DNA of 64,000 bases from Bacteroidales bacterium (GCA_024401365.1 JAKSLE010000014.1:1-64000), one strand, 5' to 3'; positions 10,426 to 21,100 are shown, counted from the stretch's first letter. Notes: generated by a model not told the origin, from the letters alone. Program-made: numbers and translations.

Positions 10426-10457
10426 CAAAGGTACTGCTTATTGCCAACCACCACAAA
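10426..10457 (-). promoter_or_regulatory. Promoter of the two-gene thioredoxin-like operon
   Basis: Minus strand TTTG (10454-10457), a 20-base spacer, then TACCTTTG (10426-10433), a perfect TAnnTTTG. The roughly 80-base leader contains TTGAAG/CTTCAA and GGTAC-type inverted repeats that could fold, function unknown. Confidence 0.7.
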
Positions 10458-10487
10458 TCAATAGTGTTAATAATGACCTAATAAAAG

Positions 10488-11885
10488 TTAAAGCCCCCAC
10501 TGTATCAGCCATTTCACCATCTGACGCCTGACCTCATTTCGCTCTTCTGGTGCATTATTGAAGATAATACAGAACGAATATTTGTCCAAAATGTACCCCG
10601 CATACGCCACAACTCCTGTCATGGATCCACTCTTGCCATCTATCTTGCCTTCTAGTTTTGTCCCCTTACCAAAACTCCTCAACGTACCACTTTGCCCAGA
10701 TGTGGCTAGTGTACTCCTGTACGATTTGTAGTATTGCTGATTGTATATATACCTTAACATCGAGGCCATCTGATAGGCTGAAATAGCATTCATAGGCGAT
10801 AGACCGGCTCCGTCGTACAACTTGGCGCCTACTTGCCTGCCCATGGATTTGTCTGCATATTGCCTCAGTCTGGCCATCGCATCATCCCAGTTCGAGGTCA
10901 TACCGCCCTCAATGCCTTCTTTTTCTTGCCTGCCTAGTGCATAGCATATAGCATCCGCAAAGAGATTTACACTTTTTTGATTGGTTACCTTAATAATGTC
11001 TAGTAATCGCGGTGACTGATAGGTGGCTACCAATCTGCCTTCTGTTTTCTTGGGCACCTTGGTACTCAAAAGTTTTTGCGGCTCTTTCATACCCGCACCT
11101 ACTAGCGCTCTGGATAATTGGTCTAAATATTCTTCTTCAGGATTGCCCATGGCGGCTTTTACCTGGAATTCTACTTTGTTGACTGGTATGGCCCCCGAAA
11201 TATACCGCCCCTTGGTTCCTATACCATATATATAGGCACTGTCCGATTTCCCGGCATAGGTCTTGGCGTAAATAGTCATCTTTTCTTTGTCTACCCTCTC
11301 TGCCTTGCCTTTTTCTCCTTTTGTAGATTGCCAAACGCTACTGGCGTTGGATGTCAGATGTACTACCTGCGCATTGTCTCCTATATTATAGGTACCGTAC
11401 GCCGCACCATAATAGTTGCCCATATCTTCCCACAGCCTCTTGGATACGTATGGCGCTCCGGTAAAATAGTAGTCTTCTAGCACCACATCGTACTTGTCTA
11501 TCTTCTTGTCTGCTGGGAGCGATTGCATAAATTGAGCTGCTACCTTGCCCATAGTGCACTCTGGGAAGTGCGTGGAGCCTATAGTGGGATCTCCGTCTGC
11601 CCTTATAGCCAACTCGTCTTGCAGCGAGCCGCTCTTGCCAAATCTCATTTGTGTCTTGAACCTGAAATCTTCTCCTAGATATTCTAGCCCGGCCGCCGTG
11701 GTTATCATCTTGGTCAGCGAGGCTGGAGTCAGCATCATGTAGGGATTGCACGAGGCTACTATCTCGCCTGTCTCTAAATCCATTATGACTGCCGTCTGCG
11801 CCGTCTCTGGAGTAGTGGTCACTGGCTGCTGGGCTCTTACCCCCATAGCTACAGCTGCTAATATCATCAATATGGCTACCTTCAT
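10488..11885 (-). CDS. dacB: D-alanyl-D-alanine carboxypeptidase/endopeptidase (PBP4, peptidase S13)
   Basis: A 465-residue periplasmic penicillin-binding protein that trims or hydrolyses peptidoglycan cross-links. The signal peptide is MKVAILMILAAVAMGVRA before QQP. The three active-site motifs are present: SLTK (Ser56-Lys59), SVN (near 304) and KSG (near 417, the KTG-box variant). The large insertion between SxxK and SxN, typical of class C type 5 PBPs, is present, and the length is normal. The start overlaps the menE stop in an ATGA, so the two are translationally coupled although functionally unrelated. No convincing terminator is seen downstream. Confidence 0.93.
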   Translation of the reverse strand: MKVAILMILAAVAMGVRAQQPVTTTPETAQTAVIMDLETGEIVASCNPYMMLTPASLTKMITTAAGLEYLGEDFRFKTQMRFGKSGSLQDELAIRADGDPTIGSTHFPECTMGKVAAQFMQSLPADKKIDKYDVVLEDYYFTGAPYVSKRLWEDMGNYYGAAYGTYNIGDNAQVVHLTSNASSVWQSTKGEKGKAERVDKEKMTIYAKTYAGKSDSAYIYGIGTKGRYISGAIPVNKVEFQVKAAMGNPEEEYLDQLSRALVGAGMKEPQKLLSTKVPKKTEGRLVATYQSPRLLDIIKVTNQKSVNLFADAICYALGRQEKEGIEGGMTSNWDDAMARLRQYADKSMGRQVGAKLYDGAGLSPMNAISAYQMASMLRYIYNQQYYKSYRSTLATSGQSGTLRSFGKGTKLEGKIDGKSGSMTGVVAYAGYILDKYSFCIIFNNAPEERNEVRRQMVKWLIQWGL

Positions 11886-12856
11886 CTCTTTTCTAATATT
11901 TCGTGCAACGCCTTCCTGGCTATCTTGTTTGTCTCTGTATGGGGAATAGTGTCTATATTTATATATTCTTTAGGCCTTTGTATCTTTTCTAATACTTTAA
12001 CGCAAATATCTTCTATTCTCTCTTTGTCTCCTTGCTTGGTATATGCTAATACCAAAGCTTGACCGAGTTTCTCGTCTGCCACCCACGATAAAGCAAATTC
12101 TCCTCCATATTCCTTGGCTATCTCTTCTTCCATCTTTTCTATCTGCATCTTCACCCCGCCTGAACATACCACATTGTCTTTTCTGCCTAATACTTTAAAC
12201 TTCCCGTCCGCATTTATCTCTACTATATCATTGGTCTCTAATATCTCTTCTGCTACATGTAGCGCTTCTATTACTAGACATCCTTCTCCATTGCTCCATA
12301 CCTTAACCCCCTTCAGTGGCTCATACCAATCCGAGGCGCCTTCTCCAGACAACCTCCTCATGGCTATGTGAGACAAGGTCTCTGTCATGCCGTATGTCGA
12401 CCATATCTCATTTTTCATCTCACGCAACTGTCTAGCCATCGTGACAGATATCGCCCCTCCGCCTATTATTACCTTGTCTATCGCCTCAAATTTCGCCCTC
12501 GTCTCCGAATCTTGAAGAATATTGTACACTTGCATAGGGGTAAACGCAGCAAAATGTATACGCTCACTGGCATCTACCTCCTTGAGGGGATTACCGCTTG
12601 GCTCTACAGATACCAAATTCAACCGCCCCACTATACTGCGCACTATTATCATCTTACCTGCTATATATTTGTCAGGCAGACATAGCAACACCTTGTCCCC
12701 TTCTCGCAGCCGCAGAAAATCAATAGTCATACGAGCCGAGGCCTCCATCCGCCTCTTCTCCACACGCATCACCTTCGGCACCCCCGTCGATCCCGAAGTC
12801 TGCACCTCCACATATCCCAAGCCGTTATTCCATTCTTCTAAGAACCCCATCAGCAT
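11882..12856 (-). CDS. menE: AMP-binding acyl-CoA ligase, probable O-succinylbenzoate-CoA ligase
   Basis: A 324-residue adenylate-forming enzyme. Core motifs are TSGSTGVPKV (residues 20-29, ATP-binding loop), STYGMTET (near 168), GRKDNVVCSGGVKM (near 230) and the C-terminal catalytic Lys in HTETNKIARKAL. It is much shorter than typical ligases (about 500) because most of the N-terminal domain is missing. This reduced form is common for MenE in Bacteroidales, where it activates o-succinylbenzoate for menaquinone synthesis. Other men genes are not in the window, so the substrate is inferred from size and motifs. An in-frame Met at 12850 is an alternative start. Confidence 0.8.
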   Translation of the reverse strand: MLMGFLEEWNNGLGYVEVQTSGSTGVPKVMRVEKRRMEASARMTIDFLRLREGDKVLLCLPDKYIAGKMIIVRSIVGRLNLVSVEPSGNPLKEVDASERIHFAAFTPMQVYNILQDSETRAKFEAIDKVIIGGGAISVTMARQLREMKNEIWSTYGMTETLSHIAMRRLSGEGASDWYEPLKGVKVWSNGEGCLVIEALHVAEEILETNDIVEINADGKFKVLGRKDNVVCSGGVKMQIEKMEEEIAKEYGGEFALSWVADEKLGQALVLAYTKQGDKERIEDICVKVLEKIQRPKEYINIDTIPHTETNKIARKALHEILEKR

Positions 12857-12874
12857 TTCTTATTATCAATCCCA

Positions 12875-12882
12875 CAAAAATA
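12875..12882 (-). promoter_or_regulatory. -7 promoter element of menE-dacB
   Basis: Minus strand TATTTTTG matches TAnnTTTG and ends 18 bases before the menE start, giving a leader of about 12-15 bases. No TTG is seen 19-21 bases upstream. On the plus strand an overlapping TACTTTTG (12884-12891) also fits but has no convincing gene. Confidence 0.45.
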
Positions 12883-13078
12883 CTACTTTTGCCCATACAT
12901 TCTAATCCTATCTCCACATCTATCAAAAAAAGAAGAATTACCATAAAGACGCAGCACGCCATGACAATAAATCAATTTTATCTACCAGCAATAAACAAAA
13001 ACGGCCTATATAGTCCTCTCTCCATTTTCTATACACTTTTTCTGACGACTAACGAACGACAAAAAAGAATTGCAAATG

Positions 13079-13366
13079 TTATAGATAAATACGTTTTATA
13101 TCTTGGGGAATGGTCCCGTCAAAATATTCCGTTAAGACTTCGGACAAGGACATAGGAATCCATCCTCCCAGGTGAGAGGCTACCCAGTTCGTTAATCCAT
13201 CCATAGTTTCTTCGGCACTGCCGTGATAGTTATCATAGAATATTTTTTCTGATTCCCACAGCGCGCTTTTGAAGCCGTCAGTATCATTATACGGGCAAAC
13301 AGATTCACCTTTGTAGTATTTATACAATACTTTATTTATATCTATTTTGGGGACCCTTGTGTTCAT
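13079..13366 (-). CDS. Hypothetical protein, 95 residues
   Basis: I do not recognise this protein. From the start at 13366 it reads MNTRVPKIDINKVLYKYY and continues acidic and aromatic, with no signal peptide or membrane segment. A single Cys lies in ESVCPYND near residue 24, and a C-terminal LGGWIPMSLSEVLTEYF is probably helical. An in-frame extension to 13417 is unlikely because a perfect -7 box (13372-13379) lies inside it. The stop falls inside the gap before menE with no clear terminator. Confidence 0.6.
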   Translation of the reverse strand: MNTRVPKIDINKVLYKYYKGESVCPYNDTDGFKSALWESEKIFYDNYHGSAEETMDGLTNWVASHLGGWIPMSLSEVLTEYFDGTIPQDIKRIYL

Positions 13367-13371
13367 AGAGA

Positions 13372-13379
13372 CAAAATTA
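13372..13379 (-). promoter_or_regulatory. -7 promoter element almost abutting a start codon
   Basis: Minus strand TAATTTTG, a perfect TAnnTTTG, ends only 5 bases before the ATG at 13366. If used, the transcript would be leaderless or nearly so. Confidence 0.45.
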
Positions 13380-13502
13380 AATGATAAACAAACTATTCTT
13401 TTCTTATCCACCTGCACATTCTCCGTTGTACAACAGTTCGTTATTGTGTCTAATTCTTTCCCCTAAGTTGCTGCTACACTGGTCATTCCTCCTGCTTCCT
13501 CC

Positions 13503-13952
13503 CTACCCACACAGCCTCATCAACTCTTCCCTATACTCTTCCACATTGTCAAACTTCACCCAGTAAAAATCCCTCTTTCCCTCAAATAGCCTCTCGTCTT
13601 CTTTCCATGGCCTGACTTCTACCAACTCTTCTCCATGCTCCCTCAACATCTTGTAATAAAACGATACAGCAGCCCTGTACGCCCCACCTATCTTGCGCCT
13701 CCTGGCTTCTCGCTTCCAGTGCCTGATCCTGTTCCAACTTACCATATCGCTCTTGGCCAACTTCTGTGCATCGGCAAACATGTCTCTCAGTGCCCTCTGC
13801 GACTTGGATACCTTAACCATCATAATGCGATAATCTCCCTTCTTACAGCGCTTTATATATGTGCTGTAGCCCGTAATGCGCGCTCGCGAGTCCGCTCTCA
13901 TCATCTTCCTCGCATGCGTAACGTATTTGTGTTTTATGCTTACTCTGGTCAT
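13503..13952 (-). CDS. Hypothetical basic protein, 149 residues
   Basis: No family recognised. The product is very basic in its first two thirds (MTRVSIKHKYVTHARKMMR, then RHWKREARRRKIGG near 75-90) and has a mixed C-terminus (RDFYWVKFDNVEEYREEL). It has no signal peptide, membrane segment or cysteine motif, so nucleic-acid or ribosome binding is possible but unproven. The start at 13952 is chosen because a promoter (13982-14012) lies within the longer in-frame extension to 14012 and would leave a leader of about 25 bases. Confidence 0.65.
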   Translation of the reverse strand: MTRVSIKHKYVTHARKMMRADSRARITGYSTYIKRCKKGDYRIMMVKVSKSQRALRDMFADAQKLAKSDMVSWNRIRHWKREARRRKIGGAYRAAVSFYYKMLREHGEELVEVRPWKEDERLFEGKRDFYWVKFDNVEEYREELMRLCG

Positions 13953-13981
13953 TCCGGTGAGTTCTTTGTATTCCGTTCGTG

Positions 13982-14012
13982 CAAATATACTAAATAAAAA
14001 AATTACGAGCAA
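13982..14012 (-). promoter_or_regulatory. Promoter formed at the edge of an intergenic repeat
   Basis: Minus strand TTG (14010-14012), a 20-base spacer, then TATATTTG (13982-13989), a perfect -7 box. The TTG is the first three bases of the TTGCTCG core of the dispersed repeat at 13991-14052, so the repeat contributes the -33 element. Confidence 0.6.
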
Positions 14013-14052
14013 CCTTATATCAGCCTTATATCAGAGTATACACACAAACTAC
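13991..14052 (-). repeat. Dispersed intergenic repeat, copy 1 (30-nt spacing form)
   Basis: On the minus strand: AGTTTGTG, 30 bases containing two CTGATATAAGG units, then TTGCTCGTAATTTTTTTATT. The same arrangement with the same 30-base gap occurs at 54866-54928. Shorter-spaced relatives are at 23747-23798 and 50889-50937. Confidence 0.65.
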
Positions 14053-14150
14053 TCTGCAACTACTCTTTTCGACACATATTCTAACCCTTCTACCACACTT
14101 CTCCTACACTTCTACCTTCCCCCCTTGCCCATCCCCCACACCACAACAAA

Positions 14151-14184
14151 CAAAAAAGAGGCGCCGCCTATTAGCAACGCCTCT
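14151..14184 (-). terminator. Terminator of the giant protein/beta-barrel operon
   Basis: Arms AGAGGCG (14157-14163) and CGCCTCT (14178-14184), followed on the minus strand by CTTTTTTG. It lies about 20 bases after the stop of the beta-barrel gene. Confidence 0.75.
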
Positions 14185-14204
14185 AAATATTCTACGTCAT
14201 ATCA

Positions 14205-15116
14205 TTACCACTTCCTGCCAGCCCTGCTGTTTCGCCCCTTGGGAAACTGCCACGCATATACCGCCCTAAGGCCCATACAGAATATGCCTACATTGCTTAC
14301 ATACGAATCAGTCAACGAATGGACTATTACCGTGGCAGGCGTATTGGTCGCACCATTAATAGCGGATGGATCAGCATCAGTAAAGTTCTTGCCCTTGCCT
14401 TTAAAATTGTCCACCAAGCCATAGTCTGCATACATGCCGGCCAACAGCTTGCCGCTTAATATATCAAATGTATATCCTGACTCAAGGGATAGACATAAAT
14501 TGAAACTCGATGCATCCAACTTCGCCTTTTGCTTGGTATCATCACTCGATACACGACCCGTTACTCGCTCTCCGGATATCTCTACACCATACTCTTCGTA
14601 CGTAGCAGTAAGCGTCGGATTCATCATCGTCTGACTGTAGCGCGATAATGCGGGTATGCCTACTCGCAATCCTAAATTGGCAAATATCCTGTTGTAATAG
14701 GCCGCAAACATGACTGGTATCTCAACAGCAAATTGCCTGTCTGTCTCTTTTACATCATCTGCCGTAGCATGATATATGATGGAGTTGCCTTGCGCATCTT
14801 CCGTCTTATAGGTCAAATCTACCTTGTCCATCGTAAGCGAATTCTGTCGATAGCCTAACGATAGTCCCGTACGAAAACCTAAGTGTGGCATATTCTTTTT
14901 CTTATGCGCAAAATAAAAGGTAAAAACACCTTCTGCCGCACCATCAAAGCCTTTCGTTCGGTCACTGCTCTCTCCTTCCGATTTCTGCATCATAGATCCA
15001 AGGCCAACTCGCGCTCCGGCTCCTATCGACCATGTCTTCCCGCTGAATCGAGTCTGCGCCGACAACGTTACCGTCGCCAGCACAAACACTATTGTAATAT
15101 ATATTTTCTTCTTCAT
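14205..15116 (-). CDS. Outer-membrane beta-barrel protein, paralogue of 55040-55990
   Basis: A 303-residue exported protein. Signal peptide MKKKIYITIVFVLATVTLSA before QTRF; the mature part is built of alternating amphipathic strands (WSIGAGARVGLGSMMQ, LGFRTGLSLGYRQNS, FANLGLRVGIP, LLAGMYADYGLVDN) and ends in a strand VYAWQF plus a basic tail. This suits a porin-like barrel of about 12 strands. It is clearly homologous to the protein at 55040-55990, sharing GSMMQK, DRTKGFDGA, DDVKETDRQ and YADYGLVDN-type segments at the same positions. It starts 8 bases after the giant BspA-like gene and shares its terminator. A role as anchor or assembly partner for that protein is inference. Confidence 0.85.
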   Translation of the reverse strand: MKKKIYITIVFVLATVTLSAQTRFSGKTWSIGAGARVGLGSMMQKSEGESSDRTKGFDGAAEGVFTFYFAHKKKNMPHLGFRTGLSLGYRQNSLTMDKVDLTYKTEDAQGNSIIYHATADDVKETDRQFAVEIPVMFAAYYNRIFANLGLRVGIPALSRYSQTMMNPTLTATYEEYGVEISGERVTGRVSSDDTKQKAKLDASSFNLCLSLESGYTFDILSGKLLAGMYADYGLVDNFKGKGKNFTDADPSAINGATNTPATVIVHSLTDSYVSNVGIFCMGLRAVYAWQFPKGRNSRAGRKW

Positions 15117-15124
15117 CTCTACTT

Positions 15125-18100
15125 TTACTTCACAAGGTATTTAACTACAGTTTCTCTACCATCATTTATATGTACTATATATACTCCCGCAGCATCTTCT
15201 GCCGTAATCTCGTATGTGAGACTGCCGTCTGTCTTCTCTGTCTTAACGTGTCTACCGTTGATGTCGTATACCGAAATAACGGCTTCTCCTATAAGTCCCT
15301 TAATGTGAAGTACCTGACCTCTTGATGCCTTGGTTGGCAAAAGAAGAACTTTATTGTTGCCCGAATAGGTGAAGACTTTGGTGCGGAACGCTATGTCGCT
15401 TACACTCACTACAGCATAATAATCTCCCGTACCTATGAGATTGTTATCCATCGTGTAGTAGAATCCTGTTCCAACTACCTCATCGTTCTTAACTATCTTC
15501 TCATTACATGCATCATCTTGCTCATCTACAATACGATACCATGTAACATCCGTAGCTTGAATCTTATAGTTTCTCGCCTTGAACCAGTTGTAATCTATCA
15601 TCAATAGCCAATCATAGAGCGCTACAGCTGGCGCCTTGTAATAGCATTCCGAATCTGGGTCTATTTCTGTTGGCTTCTGTGGCTTCTCATCTTCATTGCC
15701 TACCGCAAAGTCGGCTGTGATAATCATATCTCCCGTAACGATAATCCTACGACTAGGTTCTATAGTCTCATCATCCCATTTAACAAATACATATCCTTCA
15801 CTAGCATTTGCCTCCAATATGACTACCTCTCCATATTCATACTCACCACCTCCAGTTACTGTGCCAAAGAGCTCGTCGTTAACAATTACTTCTACAGTGT
15901 ACTTCTTCTTGGTATCTGTATATTGTGCCGTATAAACCGCATTGCCTGTTACTGCTACTATCTCTTTGTCCCATCCACTGAATGTGTATGTGTGCTGAGA
16001 ATCTGAACTCTTGACTGGCGTTCCAGTATAACTTGGCATCGCACCATACTCATATTCACGTGAGTCAAGTACCGTGCCGTCATCATTCTTGAATGTTACT
16101 ACATACTTGTTATTGGCTGTCGAGTATACTGCCGTATAGGTCTCTTCGCCAACTACCGCTACTACTTGCTTGTCCCATCCGCTGAAGAAATACGAGTTCT
16201 GAGCATCGGCTTTTCTACTAGGCTCTGGACATGAAGGCTTAACTCCATATTCTACCTCACTTGCCTGAAGCTCTCGTCCATCATAGTCAAGGAACTTAAT
16301 GAGATACGATCGCTTGGTAGCATCAAAGAGTGCTGTATACGTAGCATCTGAAATTGCCGCAACTACCTCTTTGTCCCATGCCTTGAATTGATATGTAAAT
16401 TCTGCGGTCGCCTCTTTTTCTACATCTTTTGGCGCCACTGGCATTACACCATACTCAACGTCGGAACTGCTGATTACCTTGCCGTCGTCTGTCACAAAAC
16501 TGATCTTGTACTTGCGGGCTGTCTCTTTATATGTAGCCGTAAACGTCATGTCTGATTCTACCGTCATTCCGTCTTTGAACTCTGGTTCCCAACCGGCAAA
16601 CTCGTATGAGTGCTTGTCGTCTGATGGACGTACTGGCGTAAGAATGCCAACCAAAAGCTGTCCTGGCTCAAACTTCTTCTCCAAAAGTACCTCTCCGTCA
16701 TAGTCACGGAATGTTACTGTATAGAGAATATCCGATGACGAGTAAGTAGCATAGTATGTCGCATCGCCTTTCACGTATGTGAGCTCTGGCAACCAGAACA
16801 TAAACGTATAGTTATTTACTCCGTCAGATGGCTTGGTTGGTTCTACTCCTAAATATTTTGGCAATGTACCGTACGCTAGTTGCTGCTTCTCTAACTCGGT
16901 ATCGTCATAGTTGACGAAGGTAATCGTGTACTTCCGAGGTTCTGCCTTGAATTGTGCCTCGTATGTCGCAGCACCTCCTACCAAACTTATTGCTGGTGCC
17001 CATCCGTCAAATATATATTCCGACTCAACATCCGATTCCTTGGTAGGTGTCTCTCCATTGTAACTTGGCATAGCACCATACTCAACTTCCGAACGCTGAA
17101 GCTCTTTTTCGCCGCTCTTGAAGATTATCTCATATTTCCTCAATTGCGACTTATAGGTAGCAGTATATGTCTGATCTCCCTTAACTATCTCTTCTGCTGG
17201 CGACCATCCGTCAAAACTGTATGTGTACTGTTCTGTAGAGCTCTTGACTGGAGTCTCACCCTTATACTGTGGCTCAGATCCATACAAAACGCCTACCGCA
17301 GTGTAAAGCGTCGTACCGTCTTCGTCTACATACGATACAGTGTAGCTGTTCGTCGCCTTGTTGTATGTAGCTGTGTACTCAGCATTACCCTTAACTTCTA
17401 CTACTTCTTTGTCCCATCCGCTGAATGTATATGTATATTGTGCATCAGCCTCCTTGACCGGATCGTCGCATGTTGGCTTAGTACCATATACATACATATC
17501 TGATTTGAGTACAGTTCCATCGTCATTCTTGAAGGTCACAAGGTACATATTGGTCGACTCATTATATGTCGCCTTGTATGTAGCATCCGACTTGACCTCA
17601 CCAATAAGTGGCTCCCATCCGCTGAATACGTACGAGTGCTGCGCATCGCCTTTTCGCGTAGGATCATCACAACTTGGCGTATCGCCATACTTCAAGTCTA
17701 CTTGCTTTATCTCTGTACCATCATAGTCAAGGAATGTAATGCGGTATACCCTGAGTTCCGACTTGAATTGTGCGATATAATCAGTGTTACCCGCAACTTT
17801 TACTACCTCCTTGTCCCAGCCAGTAAAGGTATATGTGTATTGCTCTGTCGCCTTCTTCTCTACCTTCTCTGGTGCTGTAGGCTTCTTATTATATGCAACT
17901 TCACTGCTCTGGATCTCTGTTTTTCCATCATCCATCAAGAAACGAACCGTGTACTTGCGTACCTCTTCCTTATATTGAGCAGTGAACTCCATATCCTTCG
18001 TAGGCTTCATCCCTGCTGCCAATGTAGGTGACCAACCGCTGAATGTATACGTCTTTTCTACACTAGCTTCTCTCAAAGGAACAAGGTCACACTTTATCTC

Positions 18101-21100
18101 TTCGTTCGACGCTACTCCCTTCTTCAGCAACTCTTTGCCGTTATAGTCCACAAATGTGATAGTGTATACATTAGCCGCATTTGTATATGTCGCCTTGTAT
18201 GTAGCATCTCCCGTAACTGCAGCAATGCTTGGCGACCAATCCTTAAATGTATAATTGTTCTGCTCATCACTTGGCTTCTTTGGTGTCAAACCGTTGTACG
18301 TAGGTATATCTCCATACTTGAACGAAGAAACTTGCAATACCTCATCATTATAATTCAAGAACTTAACCTCATACGAATTTACAATTTGGGTAAATTCTGC
18401 ATTGTATGTAGCAGGACCTGTAACCTCTACTGGCTCATTGTCCCAACCCTTAAACTCGTACGAGTATTGAGCATCGCCCGTCTTTACTGGCATCGTTCCA
18501 TTATATTCTGGCACTATACCATACTTAACGTCTGAACGCTGAAGCTCAGTATCGCCATTCTTAAATATAATAGTATACGTCTTTGTACTTCTGTTGTACT
18601 GCGCCTGATATATTGCCGCTTCCGTTACAGCTACTAACTCATTGTCCCATCCAGCAAAGGTGTACGAGTACTGTGCATCTCCGGTACGTTTAGGGTCAGG
18701 GCAACTTGGTGTAGTACCATATTCCCAATCTTTCGATTGCAGAATCGACCCATCCCAGTCTTTAAACGTAATCTTGTACTTCTTCTTGGTCGAATTGTAT
18801 ACAGCCTTATATGTCGCATCCTCTGTAACTTCTTTTAGCAAAGGATCCCAACCCGCATGCGTATATTTATATTCTGCAGTCTCTTCGCGTGTCGGCACTC
18901 CAGGATAGTTAGGCGCCATACCATATTTTACTCTTACAGTACCGTCAGGCAACAAACTGCCATCCCAGTTGACAAACGTAATGTTATATTCGTTGATTGT
19001 ACTAGCAAATGTAGCATAGTACTTCGCCTCGCCAACTACCGATACTACTTCTGGCGTCCAACCACTGAATTCGTATTTAAATTGAGCATTGTTTGTTTTA
19101 ACAGGTATTTCGTTCGTGTAATTTGGCAAAGTACCATACTCCAAATTGAGTTTCTGCAATAGTACCTTTCCATCTTCACTGTAGAAATATACGTCATACT
19201 TGTTCGTCGTCTTAATGTATGTCGCCGTGTATGTCGCATCTTCTTCTGCTGGGACTATAGCCTTGTCCCAACCACCAAATTCGTAGGTAAACTCAGCTGT
19301 AGCATCCTTTGTAGGTTTGCCAACATACGAAGGTGTATCTCCATATTCATATTCCTTCTGGTCAAGCAACGTACCATCATCATTCCTGAAAATAATGGTG
19401 TACTTGTTCTTCTCATATGTAGCTGTTATAGTAACGTCCTCTGTCACATGAGTATAACTTCCTTGCCAGCCCTTAAAGGTGTAACCTTTACGCTCGGGAT
19501 TCTTTGCAGGAGCTGTCGCATCACTGCCATATTCTACTTCTTGCGTCTTTAATATTGTCACATTGTCATAATCAACAAATGTAACCGTATATTTGTTCTT
19601 TGTCGCTTGGTATACTACTTTGTAAGTAGCATCACCTTCTACAGCTTTTATTGCTGGCGTCCATACATTATTATATGTATATGTGTATTCTGCTGTAGCT
19701 TCTTTAGTAGGTGTCTCTCCTGTATACGAAGGCATAGTCCCATAAGGAACTTTTTTCTTCTCCAAAACAGATGTCCCGTTCTCATCCACAAACGTAATCT
19801 CATATAGACGTGGCGCCGATGTATATACCGCCGTATAGGTATCATTCTTTGTGACCTCCTCAAAATCATGATCCCATCTGATAAACGTATATTCCTTGTC
19901 AACTGTTGGACCATACGAAGGTATTCCAGCAAAACTTGGAGTCTCACCGTACTTGTAGTCCTTCGTCCTGATTATATTGTTATCAGGATTCTTAAACGTA
20001 ATAGTATAAAGTACAGCATCCGACTCTACAAATTGTGCCGTATATGTCTTAGGACCATCAACTACATCTATCGATGGATCCCATCCATTAAATTTCCATG
20101 TCGTCTTCGCGTCAGCTGGCTTAGTAGGCTCAGCTTTCGAATATACTGGCTTAATTCCATATTCTACTTCGCTCTTTTGCAATGTAGAACCGTCGTGATT
20201 CTCGAAGGTAATCGTATACTTACGAGTCGTCGAATTAAATTGCGCTGTATATGTCTGCGTACTAGTTACTGGCTCTAATGCTGGACTCCATGTATTGTTG
20301 AATGTATAACTATACTGTGCCGTCGAACTCTTTGTAGGCGTATCCTTGCCCGAGTACGTCGGCGTCTTGCCATATTCTACAGATATAGTCTGCAACAACT
20401 TCCCATCTCCATCTTTGAACGTAATGTCATATTTCCTCAAGGTCGCCTTATAGGTCGCCTTATATATTTGGTCTTTAGTAACTACATCTACAGCCGGACT
20501 CCATCCTGCAAAAGTGTATGTATATTGATCATCTGGCTTCTTCTCCGGACCAGCTGGTGCCGTAGGTTCTGTACCGTACGCTAGCTTTTCTGTCGCCTTA
20601 AGAACGGTCGTACCATTCTCATCCACAAAGGTTATATCGTATTGTCTGAGAACCTTATCAAAGGTAGCAGTATATGTTGCATCTCCTGTTACTACAGCAA
20701 AATCCATATCCCACCCTTTGTATGTGTATGTATATTGCTGTGTGGCAGTCTTTCCTGGAGTCGGTCCAGAATATGACGGGGTTTGCCCATACTCCCACTT
20801 GCTCTCTTGCTTCACGTTGCCGTCTCCATCAACAAACTTAACCGTATAACGTCTCGTCACTTGAGTGTATGTCGCAGTGTAGGTCGCTTCTCTTGTTACC
20901 TTCTCTACTTCAGGCGACCATCCAGCAAATTCATACTCAAATTCTTCTGTCGAGGCCTTACCTGGAACAGCAGGTATAGTAGGCATAGTATTATACTTCT
21001 CCTTATTACTGCTCAGTACCGCCTCATCTTCATCCTTAAAGGTAATAGTATACTCCTTTGGCTTGAATGTCGCAGTAATATTATAGTTTTTGTCAAGCGA

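Noticed and set aside
12889-13155. 88-codon plus-strand ORF after a TACTTTTG box in the menE upstream gap
   Set aside because: It overlaps the 95-residue minus-strand gene, and its product has no coding character. The -7 match is easily produced in AT-rich sequence.
15910-21060. Regular 206-bp periodicity that could suggest a satellite or CRISPR-like array
   Set aside because: It is a continuous open frame with protein-level conservation and diverged DNA; units lack identical direct repeats and spacers.
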